DNA from: Corythucha ciliata
Lineage: Eukaryota > Arthropoda > Insecta > Hemiptera > Tingidae
DNA: 64,000 nucleotides
Direction of reading: 5' to 3'
NCBI GenBank assembly: GCA_038030265.1
Contig: CM075940.1
Span: 12,152,001 to 12,216,000, forward strand
The position numbers and the translations under genes were made by a program. Below the pieces are notes generated by a model. The model was given only the letters and a program-made list of their open reading frames with translations. It searched no databases and was not told the origin of the DNA. Below are positions 45,552 to 55,989 of this stretch, piece by piece (position 1 is the stretch's first letter; each line of letters opens with the position of its first letter).

Positions 45552-47176
45552 ATGAGCTCGGAGTCTGGGGGGGAACCACCCCCTAACGAAGTCGAAATGA
45601 CTGATCAGCCTAAAAACGCAGATCCGAGGTATAAGTCGGTCGAGAATTTAAATACGTCTGCACCTGAATTTTCAAATCCTAGCCCTGCGCCCACCCCAAA
45701 CACTTACAGGAGGGTAGATACGGGTCCATTTCTTGTTTTCGTAGAAAGCCTGGATGGTGACAGGGCGGGGATCTCCCGGGTTCACCCTATGACCATAGGG
45801 AAGTTGATTTTCGAACATCATAAAAATGTCTCCGATAGAATACACTCAATTAAAAAAAGTGGAAGAAATAGAATTGTAGTGGATCTAGATAATTATGCCT
45901 CAGCTAATAATCTTATCGGTTCGACTTCCTTAAAGGACAAAGGTTTCAAGGTGTATATCCCGAACCATCTCGTGTATAGAAGAGGAATAATTCGAGGAGT
46001 GGATAAAGAAATATCGGAGGAAGAAATTAAAAATGTTATAAAGGGCCCATTGGGGGAAAATTTGGAGATTTTCGCTGTTAAACGTCTTTCCAGGCGGATG
46101 ACGAATGAATCTGGTCAAAACGTATTCTCCATCTTATGGCGTGGATATTGTGGGATTTTTTGTAGATATCTAATCACGAAGAGATATTGTCTTCCCACTT
46201 GTTGTTTATGGTGTGGAAAACGGAGACTCCAGCTTTCCAGTTTACAGCGCCAGTAGCTCGACGAGCTGATCGATCCATCTTATGGCGTGGATATTGTGGG
46301 ATTTTTTGTAGATATCTAATCACGAAGAGATATTGTCTTCCCACGAAGAGATATTGTGGGAAGACAATATCTCTTCGTGATTAGATATCTACAAAAAATC
46401 CCACAATATCCACGCCATAAGATGGATCGATCAGCTCGTCGAGCTACTGGCGCTGTAAACTGGAAAGCTGGAGTCTCCGTTTTCCACACCATAAACAACA
46501 GTGGGAAGACAATATCTCTTCGTGATTAGAAAACGTATTCTCTCCAACTTATTCTATTTCATTCTCGATTAGAGGGCAGGTATTACCACCTCATGTTTAC
46601 ATCCATCACGTCGTGTGCGAAGTTAACTCTTATGTCCAAAAAGTCATCCAATGTCATAAATGCCTCCGATACGGACACTTCGTGGACCAGTGCAAGGGGT
46701 CAGTCCGATGCAGAAAATGCGGTGAACAACATGAAACAAACGAGTGCTCTAATGATTTTATTTCTTGTGTTCACTGCCGAGGCCCTCACGAAGCTACTGA
46801 CAGATGAATTCATACGACTGAAAAAAGAATTAAACAAGTAATGAGTGACTCCAACGTTCCATACTTCGATGCCAAATCCATTGTCACTGGAAAATCATTC
46901 GCGTCCCTCTCAAGAGCTCCCCCTATTTATAATGATTCAATTTTTCCCCCTTTATCAAATAGTAATAATCCTTCTAATTTTACAAGAAAAGTAGCTTCAT
47001 CTAGTTCGTTCCCGAGGTCTACCAAACGGCAGCTCTCCCCTCCTCTAAAACAGTTTAAATGGGTAGCAGAACACGTAAATAATTTCACTCCGAAGGATAT
47101 CGAGGGAGGGCTGATCCCTTCCAATCCTCACCGCTCTAATCAGGTGGGCCCAAAACAGGGACTCTTGAATTGTTAA
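45552..47176 (+). pseudogene. LINE ORF1 protein, interrupted by an insertion
   Basis: Starts MSSESGGEPPPNEVEMTDQP. The N-terminal half has the conserved block GPFLVFVESLDGDRAGISRV, HPMTIGKLIFEH and SGRNRIVVDLDNYASANNLI. It is cut at 46130 by a 400-bp insertion and resumes in the same frame at 46543. Three zinc knuckles follow: CHKCLRYGHFVDQC, CRKCGEQHETNEC and CVHCRGPHEATDR. An in-frame TGA at about 46805-46807 then intervenes, and the C-terminal region continues at 46841-47176 (SDSNVPYFDAKSIV; SPPLKQFKWVAEH). The protein would coat the LINE RNA. Two related ORF1 fragments lie at 53 kb and 60.3 kb. Confidence 0.85.
46130..46529. mobile_element. 400-bp palindromic insertion with 13-bp target duplication
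   Basis: Flanked by AAAACGTATTCTC at 46117-46129 and 46530-46542, exactly restoring the ORF1 frame if removed. Internal order: P (46131-46197), Q (46198-46276), P again (46277-46343), a 13-bp spacer, inverted P (46357-46423), inverted Q (46424-46500), and a truncated inverted P (about 28 of 67 bp). No coding capacity. The 13-bp duplication is longer than DNA-transposon norms and closer to LINE-type insertion. Family unknown. Confidence 0.85.
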
Positions 47177-47403
47177 ACCCTGAGATGATGAGTATTATCT
47201 TTCGATTGATGAAATCCTTGGGACTGGATATGTCAAAATTTACCGAGGATGATGTACAGATTTTTTTAAGGGAAGCTATTGAAAATGTTAAAACCACATC
47301 TCCAACTTAATTACTCGTAGTTCTTTATAAACTTCGACCGTTTATTAAGTATTTGATTGTTACCCTTTAGTTTCTCTTCACAACTTGTATTTTTTTTAAA
47401 AAC

Positions 47404-50400
47404 ATGAATAACAATTTCAATATTTTACAATGGAATGCTCGATCTTTGGCTAACAAAATAGAGGAAACAGAAAAAATCCTAAGCTCAAAAAATATCCAAA
47501 TAGCCGCCATTTCGGAAACTTGGTTCCGCCCGAGAAAAGTGTATAACATCGACGGATATAGGGTTGTCAGGAATGACAGGCGTGTGACTCTGAAGAAGTT
47601 TCATACGACACCTTCGTCGAACAGATTAAACATGCCTGTGACTCGTCCTTTCCCAGATACAGAACGTGGGGGAAAAGGAAGCCCGGACCTATCTGGTGGA
47701 ACGATGCATGCTCCTTAGCGGTTTTGGAAAGGAAATCGTCCTGTCTCAAGTTTAGATCGTGCCCTTCGTTACAAAACTTCCTGGAGTACAAAAGTAAATC
47801 CGCTAGTGTGAAAAGGCTCATCAAACTCACGAAACGCAAGGCCTGGAAAGATTTCTGTGAAAATCTCACAGGGAGTTTTCCTTTATCCGACATTTGGAAA
47901 CGTATTAGGAGATTGAAGAAACCTGATTTAGACTCTACTCCAACAATCGAAGGGAATTGGGTAGATGACTTCTTGTCAAAATTGGCCCCAGACTCCGTTC
48001 ACTTTCCTTTCACGCCGGATGTCGTTGCTAACGCTCAGGACTCCTTCCTGCTATCCCAAATAACGCTCCACGAACTTGATATGGCAATTAAGAAATCAGC
48101 AAATACAGCTCCAGGACTTGACCAGATAGAGTATTCCATGCTGAGAAACTCTTCACCTTCCGCTAAAATCAGGTTACTTAACCTCTTCAACGACATTTGG
48201 AGATCTGGCAACGTCCCCAAACAATGGAAAAACTTCGTGGTCATTCCGGTGATCAAAAGATAAGAGTAAACCAAATTTAGCCGACTCATATCGGCCAATC
48301 GCCCTTTCATCGTGTGTACTGAAAACGTATGAGCGTATCCTTAAGAACAGAATGGAGTTCTGGCTGGAAAGTCAAAACCTTTTACCTCAGAGCCAGTTTG
48401 GATTCAGGAAAGGTAAATCAACTTTTCAAAGCTTGGCCACTCTTATTACCGATATTCAACTTGGACTGACTGCTAATCACACTACATTGGTGCTAACAAT
48501 AGATATCAAAGGGGCGTATGATAATGTTAACCTCGATATTCTTCGACAATCTATGTTAAATATTAATCTTCCCCCACTTTTCGTAAGTAGAGTCCTTTCG
48601 CTGATGTTAGATCGCAATGTATCAGTGAATCTTAACGGAAATATAGTAGGACCCAGGGTTACTTCTGACGGGTTACCTCAGGGAGACATTTTGAGTCCAC
48701 TATTGTACGCAATTTATGTTGCCGATTTAGAGGAGATTCTCCCGAGTGATTTGAAAATCCTTCAATACGCAGATGACATTTGCCTTTACGCCACAAAACC
48801 GGAGGTGCATAATTGCGTCGAAACTTTACGAGAGGGATTCACAAAATTCATTGAGTGGACAACTAAGAAAGGCCTAACGATAGCGCCTTCGAAATCAGAG
48901 ATCTGCCCATTTTCAAGACACCGAGTTTTCCCGCTTCCGGTCGAATTGACGTTAAATCAAGTCACTTTCCCTGTACGGGACTCTATTTCGTTCCTGGGCT
49001 TGAGGATAGATAGAAAGCTTGCATGGAAATATCACGTAGAATTTTTAACTACCAAGACAGAAAAATACCTAAATGTCCTTAGATCCTTCTCCCACGCCAA
49101 CTGGGGGGCTGACCCGACGGTGTGTCTTTTATTCTACAGAGCTACAATACGGTCGATTTTGGATTACGGCTGTGTCTTTTATGGCCAGGCGTCGAAATCC
49201 CTTTTGACGAAGGTGGATCGGATCCAATATCAGAGTTTGCGGGTCTGCTTAGGTGCGCTCAAGTCTACCCCAACCGATGCCTTGCTTAGTGAAGCTGGTG
49301 AACTTCCTTTGTTATTCAGACGACAACTGTTGAGTGACCGACTTGTTCTCAAAATTAAGAGCCAACTCCCCGCTTTGTGGAAAAAAATCGTATCGCTTAA
49401 CATCGAAAATCTTTCCCATCCATTTTGGAAAAAGAAACCACCCCCAATGCTAACTGAAAGTTTTCTGCGCACTCTCCAATTCTCCTCGCTTGTCAATTGC
49501 ACACCCTAAAAGTTACCAATCTTTAGTATCACAGAACCTCTTTTCAAACATCTAGCACAAACAAATAATTTTATTAAAGTAAAATGCCTCAGAACTAACG
49601 TCCATAATCCCTATTCAATAAATGTGAAGCTTAAGGCGGAATTGGAGAAAATTGATAAATGCTATCCGATCTATAGCGACGGCTCCAAGACAAAAACTAG
49701 TGCAGGATGTGCATTCTACGATGGTATTTTAAATATAGGCAAAATGTTCCAGCTCCATCAAGTTTGTTCGGTTCTAACATGCGAGTTCAAGGGAATTGAC
49801 GAGGCCCTCAAGTACTTTCTAAGCTTGAACTCCTGGGATAACCCTGTGATCCTCACCGACAGCAGAAGCAGTATAGCACTACTTCTAAACCCAGTTATGA
49901 AATGAGATGCCTCTGAATTGACACTTAACATTCACGAGAAGATTCACCGTTTAAAAAGAAATAACCAGTCTATTACCCTGTTTTGGATTCCCAGCCATTC
50001 CGGTATAATAGGAAATGATAAGGTGGATGAGTTGGCGAAAAAGGCGTCCCAGGAGGGGGAACAACTCAACGTTAAACTAGAGTACAAAGATTTTTTCCCG
50101 ATGGTAAGGGCAGTAGCACGAAAGAGTGGCAACGGAAGTTCACGGATCATGCCACCTGTATTTTTTACAAAACAATCAACCCTACGCCTGGTTCTGATCC
50201 TTGGTTTGGTAATCATTCGGTCTCCAAAAAGTTGTGTAAAACAATGACCCCGTTTGCGAACTAACCATGGTTTGTGTCCGTCCTACTTGAAAAAAATTCA
50301 GGTGGCTCCTTCGGAAATCTGTCCAAAATGCTCGGAGGTGTGCGACTCGGAGCACAATATTATGTTATGTCCCGATTTTCAAGTGGCCAGATCTAATTTC

Positions 50401-50523
50401 TTCAGAACCCTAATTCCTTTAGTTGAACAGCCGTTTAATTACAAAACTCTGCTAAAATCGAATTGCATTGAGATATATAAGAGAATTTTCAAATTTTTAG
50501 AGGAAATTGGAGTTATCGTTTAA
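47404..50523 (+). pseudogene. LINE ORF2: endonuclease remnant, RT, RNase H
   Basis: The N-terminus MNNNFNILQWNARSLANKIE plus AAISETWF is the start of an APE-type endonuclease. After RVVRNDR most of that domain is deleted, resuming at its end (PIWWNDACS). The RT spans about 48090-49500: APGLDQIEYSML, then after a stop SQFGFRKGKSTFQSLA, TIDIKGAYDNVNLDIL, GLPQGDILSPLLYAIYV and the intact active site LQYADDICLY. RNase H follows in two frames (YSDGSKTKTSAGCAFY; CEFKGIDEAL; LTDSRSSIALL; IPSHSGIIGNDKVDELAKKA). The end carries CPKCSEVCDSEHNIMLCP. RT and RNase H residues are conserved, so decay is recent, but the copy cannot be active without its endonuclease. Confidence 0.85.
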
Positions 50524-50734
50524 CAGAAGCATACGCAAATAGGTAACTATGATGAATTGACTAGGTGAATTGGCATGGCTGTATGGGCCTTGTCCCAATG
50601 TATTGGGCCGGATTAGTTTCGGAGGGTACGTATTCGTGTGTTGAAGGGAAGGAAATACTGTTTTACTGTTGAGAGCGGGTGTTTGCTTCATTAGCACATT
50701 TCTGAAAGACTTGCCACTAACTCTATCCCTAGCT

Positions 50735-50810
50735 CAGTGGCGGAAGACACCTATCGGGCCCCGGGGCGGAAATCCCTAGGAGGCCCTTTAGTCTCTAATT
50801 AAACTAAAGT
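50735..50810 (+). repeat. Foldback-like terminus preceding array B
   Basis: CAGTGGCGGAAGACACCTAT, CGGGCCCCGGGGCGG and AATCCCTAGGAGGCCC. It shares its blocks with the ends at 41085, 54966 and (inverted) 58285-58367. Confidence 0.65.
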
Positions 50811-51234
50811 CGGTCTACTTAGGGATGGACTCTCGCCCGCCCTTGAATTTAGTGGAATTAGCTTCCCCTTTACCCCTTCTCCTAAAAATAACGTACCGGG
50901 AATAATTTTGGAACAAATGCTCACTGTGTAGCGTTTATGCTTAACCACAGTGCCCGAAGTAAAAGTTTTGTTGTTGAGTTTTTGGTGGGAGTGAACAAAT
51001 CGAAACTGTGAACTATCGAAATGAAGCAACGCATTCGAGAGTCCATCACTAAGTGGACAGACTTTAGGAATATACTTTCTCTACACATACCCTAGAATAA
51101 CCCTTTTCCCGCTCGCTGAAGCCTCCTCCAGCGTTTAGAAATGGGCCACTTTCTCGCTCTATAGAGCGAGAATATTACCCCAGTCAGTGCGAGAATGGAT
51201 TTCATTCTCGCACTAGTGCGAATTGTCGGCAATT

Positions 51235-51300
51235 AATCGTATTCGTTCGGAATGAGCAATTTTCCGCTCTCGTATCGTAATATACTACTTCTATACTTTT
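51235..51300 (+). repeat. LTR-like fragment shared with the 62.6-kb element
   Basis: AATGAGCAATTTTCCGCTCT followed by CGTATCGTAATATA is found inverted at about 62659-62693, inside the 3' LTR of the partial Ty3 element. This is likely a solo or truncated LTR. Just upstream lies the perfect palindrome TTCTCGCTCTATAGAGCGAG (about 51152-51172). Confidence 0.6.
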
Positions 51301-51329
51301 CAGACTTAAGGAAGTACATAATTTTCTCA

Positions 51330-52830
51330 ATTTTAGCCACGAAATAGCCTCCTAAAACTGCGTACGTGCGTTTTCTCAATTTTATCCGCGAACTAGCTCA
51401 TTTTCTCATTTTTAGCTGCGAATCCGCACTTATTGTTAAAAGCTCATAGCCGTGAAGTTGCCTCAAGAACCCGCAAATTAGGTAGCGTTTGACCGCTTTT
51501 TCCCAATTTTATCCGCAAATTAGACATTTTTCTGATTGGCGTTTTTCCCTATTTTAAACACCAATTCGTGTTTTTCTCTATTTATTACCCGCCGCGAATT
51601 AGCGCTTTTTCTCAATTTAATTCCCAAAGTTTTCCCAGGAATCACCGAGTTGGCGTTTTATCAATATCAGCAGTGAATTGGCGTTTTTCGCCCAATTCTA
51701 GCAGCGAATTAGCACATATTCTCAAATTTAGCTGCGATTCCGTGCTTATTATAAAACTCCTATAGCCATGAATTTGCCTCAAGAATTCGCAAAGTAGAGG
51801 TAGCGTTTGAGTGCTCCGTCCAAATTCCATCCAAATTTCTCCATTTTAAACGCCAATTTTGTGTTTTTCTAAATTTTACCCGAGAATTAGCTCTTTTTTA
51901 CAGTTTTAGCCGCTTGAATCAGCGCTTTTGCTTACTTTTATTCCCGAAGTTCCCCAAGAATCTGTAAGTAGGCGTTTTCTCAATTTCAGCTGTGAATTCG
52001 ACTTTGTACCCTCAATTTTAGCAGTGAATAAGCACATTTCTTAATTTTAGCTGCGAATTATAATTTTTCACACCTTAGTTGTGAATTAAAGTTGTCCTCC
52101 ACTTTTAGACGCGAATTCGCGTTTTTCTCTATTTCACGCCGTGAATCAGCGCTTTTTCTCGATTTCAGTCCCTGTTGTCTTATTTATCCGTGAATTAGCT
52201 CTTTTTCTCAATTTCAGCCCCGAAGTTGCCCCCAAGATTCGGCGAATTGGCGTTTTCTCATTTTCAGCTGTGAATAAGCGTTTTTTCTAAATTTTAGCAG
52301 TAAATTAGCACATTTTCTCAGTTTTAGCTGCGAGTTTTAGCGCTTTTTCTCGATTTAATCCGTAAAATCGTAATTTTTCATACCTTTGCTGAGTTTTCCT
52401 CTATTTTTATTTAGACGCGAATTCGCGTTTTTGTCTATTTCACCCTCGAATAAGCGCTTTTTCTAAATTTCAGTTCCAATGTTGCCCCGAGAATCCGTGA
52501 GTTGGCGTTTCTCCCTTTTAGCTGTGAATTTGTACTTTTTCTCAATTTTTAAAGCTGCTAAATTGCAGCACTTCAACGCAATTGTAGCGTTTTTCTCTTT
52601 TTCATCCTAAATTAGCGCTTTTCTCAGTTTTAGCTACGTGAATTAGCGCTTTTTCCACATTTCATTTCCGATTTTGCCCCAACAATTCGTGCGTGATTTT
52701 GCGTTGTCTCAATGTCAACTGTGAATTAGCGCTTTTTCTCATGAATAGCGATAAATTTCAGCAATTTTTCTCAATTTCAGGTTCAAAGCAGCGTTTTTCT
52801 CAATTTTACAAGCGAGTTTAGCCATTCGTT
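51330..52830 (+). repeat. Minisatellite array B, degenerate ~30-bp unit
   Basis: Same family and orientation as array A. Units such as TTTTCTCAATTTTAGCTGCG plus AATTAGCGC repeat about 50 times with variable spacing. No gene. Confidence 0.85.
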
Positions 52831-52989
52831 CTCATCTTATCTACTTAAAAATCCAGTTTTTTTAATCTTTAGGCTATTCTATAAGGCGGTCCGCCCCCCT
52901 CGCCCCTTGTCACGGTACGCTAGAGCCCTAGCTTCGGAAAAGGACAAGTTTTCATGCGTCATCAACGACCGAATTGTTTTCTGCTTACT

Positions 52990-53769
52990 AAACTCAGGGC
53001 ATTTACTTTTTACTATAGAGCAGAATACTGACCTTTACAGTGAACACATTTTACCGGTGTGTTGGGTGGGGGGGGGACACTCTTTGCTCGGGTGTTGTTC
53101 GCCACAGTTACTGCATCTAGCCGAGCTTTTACATTGTTCGCTTTTATGACCGAAACGGAGGCAGTTAAAACACTCGATTGATTTTTTGAACATAGGTTTC
53201 GACTCGGCACCTTACGAAGTGGATAGAAACGTGCTCAGGAAGCGTCTGTCCACTAAACGTAACTAATACGGTCTGTGTGGGGATGAAATTTGTTTTTCCA
53301 TCCTCTACAACCTGTCTGTGGAGCGTAAATGTGGGTATGTACGCGTTCATGTTCTTTTCTTTGAAAACGGGTGACTTGATCAAAGCGTTAGCACTTTCCC
53401 GGGTCCCAACCTCCACTTTAACTCTATTTTTGCCGATTGTTTTGATGTTAGATACATTGTTTTTAATTTCTGAATGTTTATCAAATAATAATGTTCCCAA
53501 GGTCATAGGGTGGAGTCTCCCTATTCCTTTTCCCTCATCACAGCAACTTTCAATAGAGACAATAAAAGGACCTTTGTCCATAGCTTCGTAATATAATTTA
53601 GGAAAGTCCTTTTTATTTTTAGAAGGCACGGAAACATTTCCCTCGATTTGATTATCACTCTTACCATCCCCGGAGGAATGTTCATAAGTTCGTCCACAAC
53701 CCTAGTCAGCTGCTCCTCAACATTTTTATCGGGAGGAATACCTCTTTGATCTCTCTTCTCATCCCCCAT
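52990..53769 (-). pseudogene. LINE ORF1 relic, minus strand
   Basis: It starts near MGDEKRDQRGIPPDKNVEEQ, shifts, and continues as DKGPFIVSIESCCDEGKGIG, HPMTLGTLLFDKHSE and KTIGKNRVKVEVGTRESANA. These are homologous blocks to the ORF1 at 45552 (GPFLVFVES, HPMTIGKLIFEH, GRNRIVV) but clearly diverged. It ends with zinc knuckles CFNCLRFGHKSEQC and CSNCGEQHP...EC in a shifted frame. Part of the middle is missing compared with 45552. No ORF2 follows, so it is a truncated copy of a related LINE. Confidence 0.75.
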
Positions 53770-53949
53770 CTTGGAGGACTAAAAAATGTATAAAAATAAA
53801 GATCCTACCTTACCCCTCTGAGCAAAATGAAAATAAAAATAATTGAAAATAAAGATGCATCTGCCGTAAAAAGAGTCGAGGCGACCTTGTAGAGACGAAA
53901 ATTGCTAGACAAAAGATAGTACACTTCACCTTTTGGAAGCTAAACACAG

Positions 53950-54030
53950 ACTGAGATTGGCCTTTGAAGGGGCCAAAACACGAAATTGGGTATTGAAGAA
54001 GTCAAAACACAAAATTGGGGCTTCCGAAGG
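53950..54030 (+). repeat. Short copy of the 29-bp minisatellite
   Basis: Three units of the 43.75-44.64 kb family: GGCCTTTGAAGGGGCCAAAA, CACGAAATTGGG and TCAAAACACAAAATTGGGGC. Confidence 0.75.
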
Positions 54031-54230
54031 ATCCAAACCGGTGTAGGAGAGGCCCAAAGAGGTGTTCGCCTGCAGCTGTAGCTCCGGTGTGGGCCCCTGT
54101 CCCACAGAAAATGTCTGGCGATCTCAAAAGGGTCATCTCCTGGATAAAAGAATAAAACGTCCAGCGCAGATGCCTGTACACGATCAAATGACCCGGATTT
54201 TTCATACGGTGGGCGGCTCCCGGACTATTA

Positions 54231-54503
54231 TTATTTTGGGACAGTCTGTCTTTCTACAACGAGGTCCTTCAGGCTCCCAGGAAGTACCGTGTTTTGAAAG
54301 AAGTAACTTTTAGGGTCTTTTCGAGAAAAGCAAAGGACCACAGGACCATGAGCTGAAAAGAAGTACCATCCTTCCAAAAGAAGGACCTGGTCACCGTAAT
54401 AAACGACGTGCGACACATGCGCAATCAGGGTTTCATGACGGTTTCCTATGAGGAAGTTTACAAACGTCGTTTCCCCAATCTTCTCAATTTCGGTATCCCT
54501 CAC
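54231..54503 (-). other. Unidentified 90-codon frame
   Basis: TTFVNFLIGNRHETLIAHVS followed by HVVYYGDQVLLLEGW has a loose look of the region after Walker B in ABCC transporters (an I-THQ-like His loop, then ...DQVLLLEGG). No Walker motif is visible and the upstream frame on the same strand does not supply one. It could be a decayed exon or chance. Listed because it is one of very few stretches here that does not look TE-derived. Confidence 0.2.
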
Positions 54504-54965
54504 CGAATACTAATTAGTTTTTTAAAGTAAGTAACCTCATTACGGCTCACTATTTATCAAAGACTGATTGTTTATTTAATGCTGCTGGGATGTAGCTCGT
54601 AGAACGGTCAAGTTGGCACGAAAACTCTACATAAAAAGTAAATGCTTCACCGGGCTACACAGCTATATGATCCCACAGCTTCACAAATGATTTTATTAAC
54701 ACAAATTCGTGCAAGGCACTAATTACCTATTTTTACCTTGCAGCTCATGAATGCCACAAGACCAATAAAAAAAGTGAAATTGAATCCGGTACCGAGGGCA
54801 GTCTTGTCAGGAAGTCATGACGCCGCTATACGGTGGAGGGTCTCGTCAGGTTTTTGAAGTGCAGAAGGGTGAAATTACAGTCAAAATCGAAAGAGTACTT
54901 GGTTAGCACGGCAAAAAATGTTCTCGAATCTAATTTACCGGTGGATATGACGGTCGACGGCGGAA

Positions 54966-55290
54966 GGTGGCTCACACCTATCGGGGCCCAGGGCGGAAAT
55001 CTCTACGAGGTCTTTCATCATCCTTCGCTTGTCCAAATGACCAACTTCGAGGAAATTAGCGTTTATCTTAATTTTAGTCGCAAATTTTCCCTAAGAACTA
55101 CACATGAATTGACGCAATATCTGAATTTCAGCCACGAATGAGAGCTTTTTCGGAATTTCAATTCGCTTTTCCAAGAGTATTAGCGTTTTTTAGAACTTTT
55201 AGCCGCGTGATTGCCCCAAAACAGCAAATTAACGTGCATTCTCAATGTTAGCCGCCTAAGGACGTATAGAAACTGGGATTAGCCTTTTTT
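54966..55290 (+). repeat. Foldback-like terminus plus short minisatellite array C
   Basis: CACACCTATCGGGGCCCAGG and CGGAAATCTCTACGAGG are followed by about seven ~30-bp units (AGCGTTTATCTTAATTTTAG and similar). It is the same pairing of end and array as at 50.7-52.8 kb. Confidence 0.7.
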
Positions 55291-55989
55291 TCCCTCAATT
55301 TCAGGGTGATAACCGTGGCGGCCGGGACGCTCGTCTCTGTTACAAATCCTGAAACAACAGTGCCTCACCATTTTCGGGCTACAAATCGCGTTAAATGTAA
55401 AAAATTATAGCACTTAATAGGGGTAGAGAAAGAGGATTCAGATTGATATGGGACACGACCCGTGTAACCTTAAGCCAATATAACCAGAAACTCGGGCCAG
55501 CGCCCTGCCAGCAGGGGTGGGCAAGATACGTATTTTGTAATTGTATTTAAATACTTTTGGAAAAGTATTTGTATTTCTGTATTTAAAATACATTTTTGAA
55601 AGTATTTTGGGTTTTGTATTTGAAATACATTTTCAAAAGTATTTTGTATTTTACACTCAACGAAAATACAAATACTTTTAATTTCAACGTTCTTTAGTTT
55701 CCACTTCTTCGCCACCATTCACCAGTATAACCAAACTTAGTGACACCACATTTGGCACAAAAACCCGGTGTAATAACAGCCTTCGATTGACGTTTTCATT
55801 TTTCGATAAAGTGGAGAGGGAAGGGTAGTCATGGTGGGAGGTGGAAGTTCCGAATTCCTTGTTAGCACAACTGCCGCAAAAATGATGCTAGCGGATGGAA
55901 ACTTTGCACAAAAATGGATCATACAGAGCCCTAGCCTACAAGTACACAAGCTGTACAAGTAAACAAAACTCGTGGCAATTAATGCGAAA

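Larger units (their letters stand above)
45552..50523 (+). mobile_element. I-group non-LTR retrotransposon (LINE), nearly complete
   Basis: ORF1 (zinc-knuckle RNA-binding protein) is followed by ORF2 (endonuclease, RT, RNase H, C-terminal Cys/His motif) in the order of I-group LINEs. RNase H after RT separates it from the Jockey clade. It is damaged by a 400-bp insertion in ORF1, a deletion of most of the endonuclease, and frame breaks in ORF2. The T-rich DNA before 45552 may be 5' UTR. The 3' end and target duplications were not identified. Confidence 0.85.

Noticed and set aside
46187..46498. Repeated peptide ILWRGYCGIFCRYL in several frames
   Set aside because: Comes from the P segment of the palindromic insertion, repeated in both orientations.
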